A stretch of 64,000 nucleotides of DNA, taken from the NCBI RefSeq assembly GCF_011752935.1, contig NZ_VWWO01000002.1, forward strand, positions 1,798,001 to 1,862,000, read 5' to 3'. Numbering within the stretch: position 1 is the first letter of the stretch; each line of letters starts with the position of its first letter. Position numbers and translations under genes: made by a program. Shown piece by piece: positions 62,716-64,000 of the stretch. The DNA comes from Chitinophaga sp. Cy-1792 (GTDB lineage Bacteria; Bacteroidota; Bacteroidia; Chitinophagales; Chitinophagaceae). The notes beneath the pieces were generated by a model. It had not been told where the DNA came from, did not search any database, and saw nothing but the letters and a program-made list of their open reading frames with translations.

Positions 62716-63045
62716 ATGCGCACCATATTACTACTGATCATCTCCAACTCCTTCATGACGTTCGCCTGGTACGGGCACCTCAAACATACCGAAACCGCCC
62801 TCTGGAAAGTAATCCTCCTCAGCTGGGGCATCGCCTTCTTTGAATACTGCTTCATGGTACCGGCCAACAGACTTGGCTATATGGAAGGCTGGAGCGGCTT
62901 TCAGCTCAAAACCATCCAGGAAGTTATCACCCTTACCATATTCGCGCTCTTCGCAGTATTTTTTCTGAAAGAACCACTCCGCTGGAATTACCTGGTGTCT
63001 TTTACCCTGCTGATAGGCGCGGTATACTTCATGTTCAGGAAATAA
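62716..63045 (+). CDS. DUF486 small membrane protein (DMT-like)
   Basis: A 109-residue membrane protein with about four helices; WGIAFFEYCFMVPANR and a C-terminal LVSFTLLIGAVYFMF are typical of DUF486, a half-size relative of drug/metabolite transporters. Probably dimeric; substrate unknown. Confidence 0.9.
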   Translation: MRTILLLIISNSFMTFAWYGHLKHTETALWKVILLSWGIAFFEYCFMVPANRLGYMEGWSGFQLKTIQEVITLTIFALFAVFFLKEPLRWNYLVSFTLLIGAVYFMFRK

Positions 63046-63100
63046 TAACATTATCCTGCACCGTTCAACCTTTTTTGCTTGGAGGGCCTCCATTAATTAT

Positions 63101-63108
63101 TATTTTTG
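63101..63108 (+). promoter_or_regulatory. -7 promoter element TATTTTTG for the PIG-L gene
   Basis: A TAnnTTTG match 26 nt before the ATG at 63135. Confidence 0.5.
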
Positions 63109-63134
63109 AAGATCCGTAAATCTCGCAGTCTTAC

Positions 63135-64000
63135 ATGTTTCAAAGAATCTTATCCGCGCTGACGTTACTACTGTTACTGAACAGCGTCCAGGCTTTTTGC
63201 CAGCCTTCTCCTGTCTGGAATGCTGCTGATATCAAACTGCAGCTGAAAAAACTGGACACGCTTGGAAGCGTACTCTATTTTGCCGCTCATCCTGATGATG
63301 AGAACACCCGTTTACTTGGATATCTCGCAAAAGAAAAATTATACCGCACCGGATATCTCTCCCTGACCCGTGGCGACGGCGGACAAAACCTCGTCGGTAA
63401 TGAACAGGGGGAACTGCTGGGCTTAATCCGTACCCAGGAATTGCTGGCAGCCCGCCGCATCGATGGCGCAGAGCAGTTTTTTACCCGTGCGCAGGACTTC
63501 GGCTTCTCCAAGAACCCGGAAGAAACCTTCAGCATCTGGGATTCTGCTAAAATTATCCGTGATGCCGTTTGGGTAATCCGTAAATTTCAGCCTGACGTGA
63601 TCATCTGCCGGTTCCCGGCCGATAGTCGCGCCGGACACGGCCACCACACTGCTTCTGCCATGATCGCAGCCAAAGCATTCGAGCTGGCGGCAGATCCAAC
63701 CTATGCACCGGAACAACTGGCCTATGTAAAACCATGGCAGGCAAAACGCCTCCTCTGGAATACATTCAGCTTTGGCGGAAATAATACCACCTCCGAAGAC
63801 CAGTTCAAGATAGATGTAGGTGTTTACAACCCTTTACTGGGTAAGGGTTTTGGCGAAATTGCCGCCGAAAGCCGCTCCCAGCACAAGAGCCAGGGCTTCG
63901 GCGTAGCAGCTACCCGCGGTTCAGCAATGGAATACTTCCTGACCATCAAAGGCACCAACCCGCAGAAAAGCCTGCTCGATGGAGTAGACCAATCCTGGAA
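63135..64000 (+). CDS. Secreted PIG-L family deacetylase, partial (window edge)
   Basis: The first 288 codons are visible; the frame is open at the window end. A signal peptide (MFQRILSALTLLLLLNSVQA) is followed by the PIG-L zinc site AHPDDE (51-56) and GHGHH (167-171), which deacetylate N-acetylglucosamine-type groups. Large secreted PIG-L proteins in this phylum usually run to 800 residues or more, so much of the gene lies outside. Confidence 0.88.
   Translation, partial: MFQRILSALTLLLLLNSVQAFCQPSPVWNAADIKLQLKKLDTLGSVLYFAAHPDDENTRLLGYLAKEKLYRTGYLSLTRGDGGQNLVGNEQGELLGLIRTQELLAARRIDGAEQFFTRAQDFGFSKNPEETFSIWDSAKIIRDAVWVIRKFQPDVIICRFPADSRAGHGHHTASAMIAAKAFELAADPTYAPEQLAYVKPWQAKRLLWNTFSFGGNNTTSEDQFKIDVGVYNPLLGKGFGEIAAESRSQHKSQGFGVAATRGSAMEYFLTIKGTNPQKSLLDGVDQSW

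Noticed and set aside
1..64000. CRISPR array
   Set aside because: No regularly spaced direct repeats of 25-40 bp were seen; the recurring hairpins are dispersed and lack spacers.
1..64000. tRNA or rRNA genes
   Set aside because: No clover-leaf pattern with a GTTCRANNC-type T-arm or conserved rRNA stretches was recognised in the intergenic regions. A covariance scan would be decisive.

Overview
The window looks like chromosomal DNA of a Bacteroidota bacterium, most likely family Chitinophagaceae and Chitinophaga-like. Evidence: ECF sigma / FecR / TonB-receptor cassettes, a SusC-type receptor, many lipoproteins with short lipoboxes, DUF3276 (PUR), DUF4249, DUF4142 and DUF3820 proteins, and repeated TAnnTTTG promoter elements typical of this phylum. 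No rRNA, tRNA, CRISPR array, prophage or intact transposase was seen.

Left part (1-16200). An RlmL-like rRNA methyltransferase is followed by a possible small-ORF transcript, an Lrp/AsnC regulator and a lipoprotein. A two-gene cytoskeletal operon (actin-like protein plus bactofilin) comes next. The actin-like protein appears circularly permuted: its phosphate-1 motif lies near the C terminus. Then come an M1 metallopeptidase, a sigma/FecR/TonB receptor/DUF4249 uptake cassette, a phosphopantetheinyl transferase and a GH3 glycosidase.

Middle part (16200-36700). Four paralogous ~500-residue lipoproteins of unknown function share this island with the remains of an FtsX/MacB-type permease. They are followed by a glutaryl-CoA-dehydrogenase-like enzyme, two secreted esterase-type hydrolases, a CopB-type copper ATPase with a His-rich N terminus, an SPFH-GYF protein paired with a double zinc-ribbon membrane protein, and a DUF4142 lipoprotein. 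A minus-strand stress group follows: YceI, ring-cleaving dioxygenase, esterase, OsmC, Fe-S/CDGSH protein, GNAT and a two-subunit YeeE/YedE sulfur transporter.

Right part (36700-64000). A TolC/HlyD/ABC-2 permease export operon has no ATPase gene. Next are an exonuclease/GIY-YIG fusion, purC, an ABC exporter, a PUR-domain protein, pgi, a TspO-like protein, prfB with a programmed +1 frameshift, the proline-catabolic P5C dehydrogenase, a lipoprotein, a periplasmic peroxiredoxin and a beta-barrel protein. pyrR and pyrB follow, then a ~160-bp MITE-like inverted-repeat element. A second sigma/FecR/SusC cassette has no SusD. The window ends with a secreted DSLAG-repeat protein, a DUF486 membrane protein and a PIG-L deacetylase cut by the window edge.

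Recurrent non-coding structure: hairpins built on a TCTCTAC-(3 nt)-GTAGAGA core sit after several unrelated genes, and at least three genes (exonuclease fusion, prfB, pyrB) have the -7 promoter element only 6-7 nt before the start codon, implying leaderless or nearly leaderless mRNAs.
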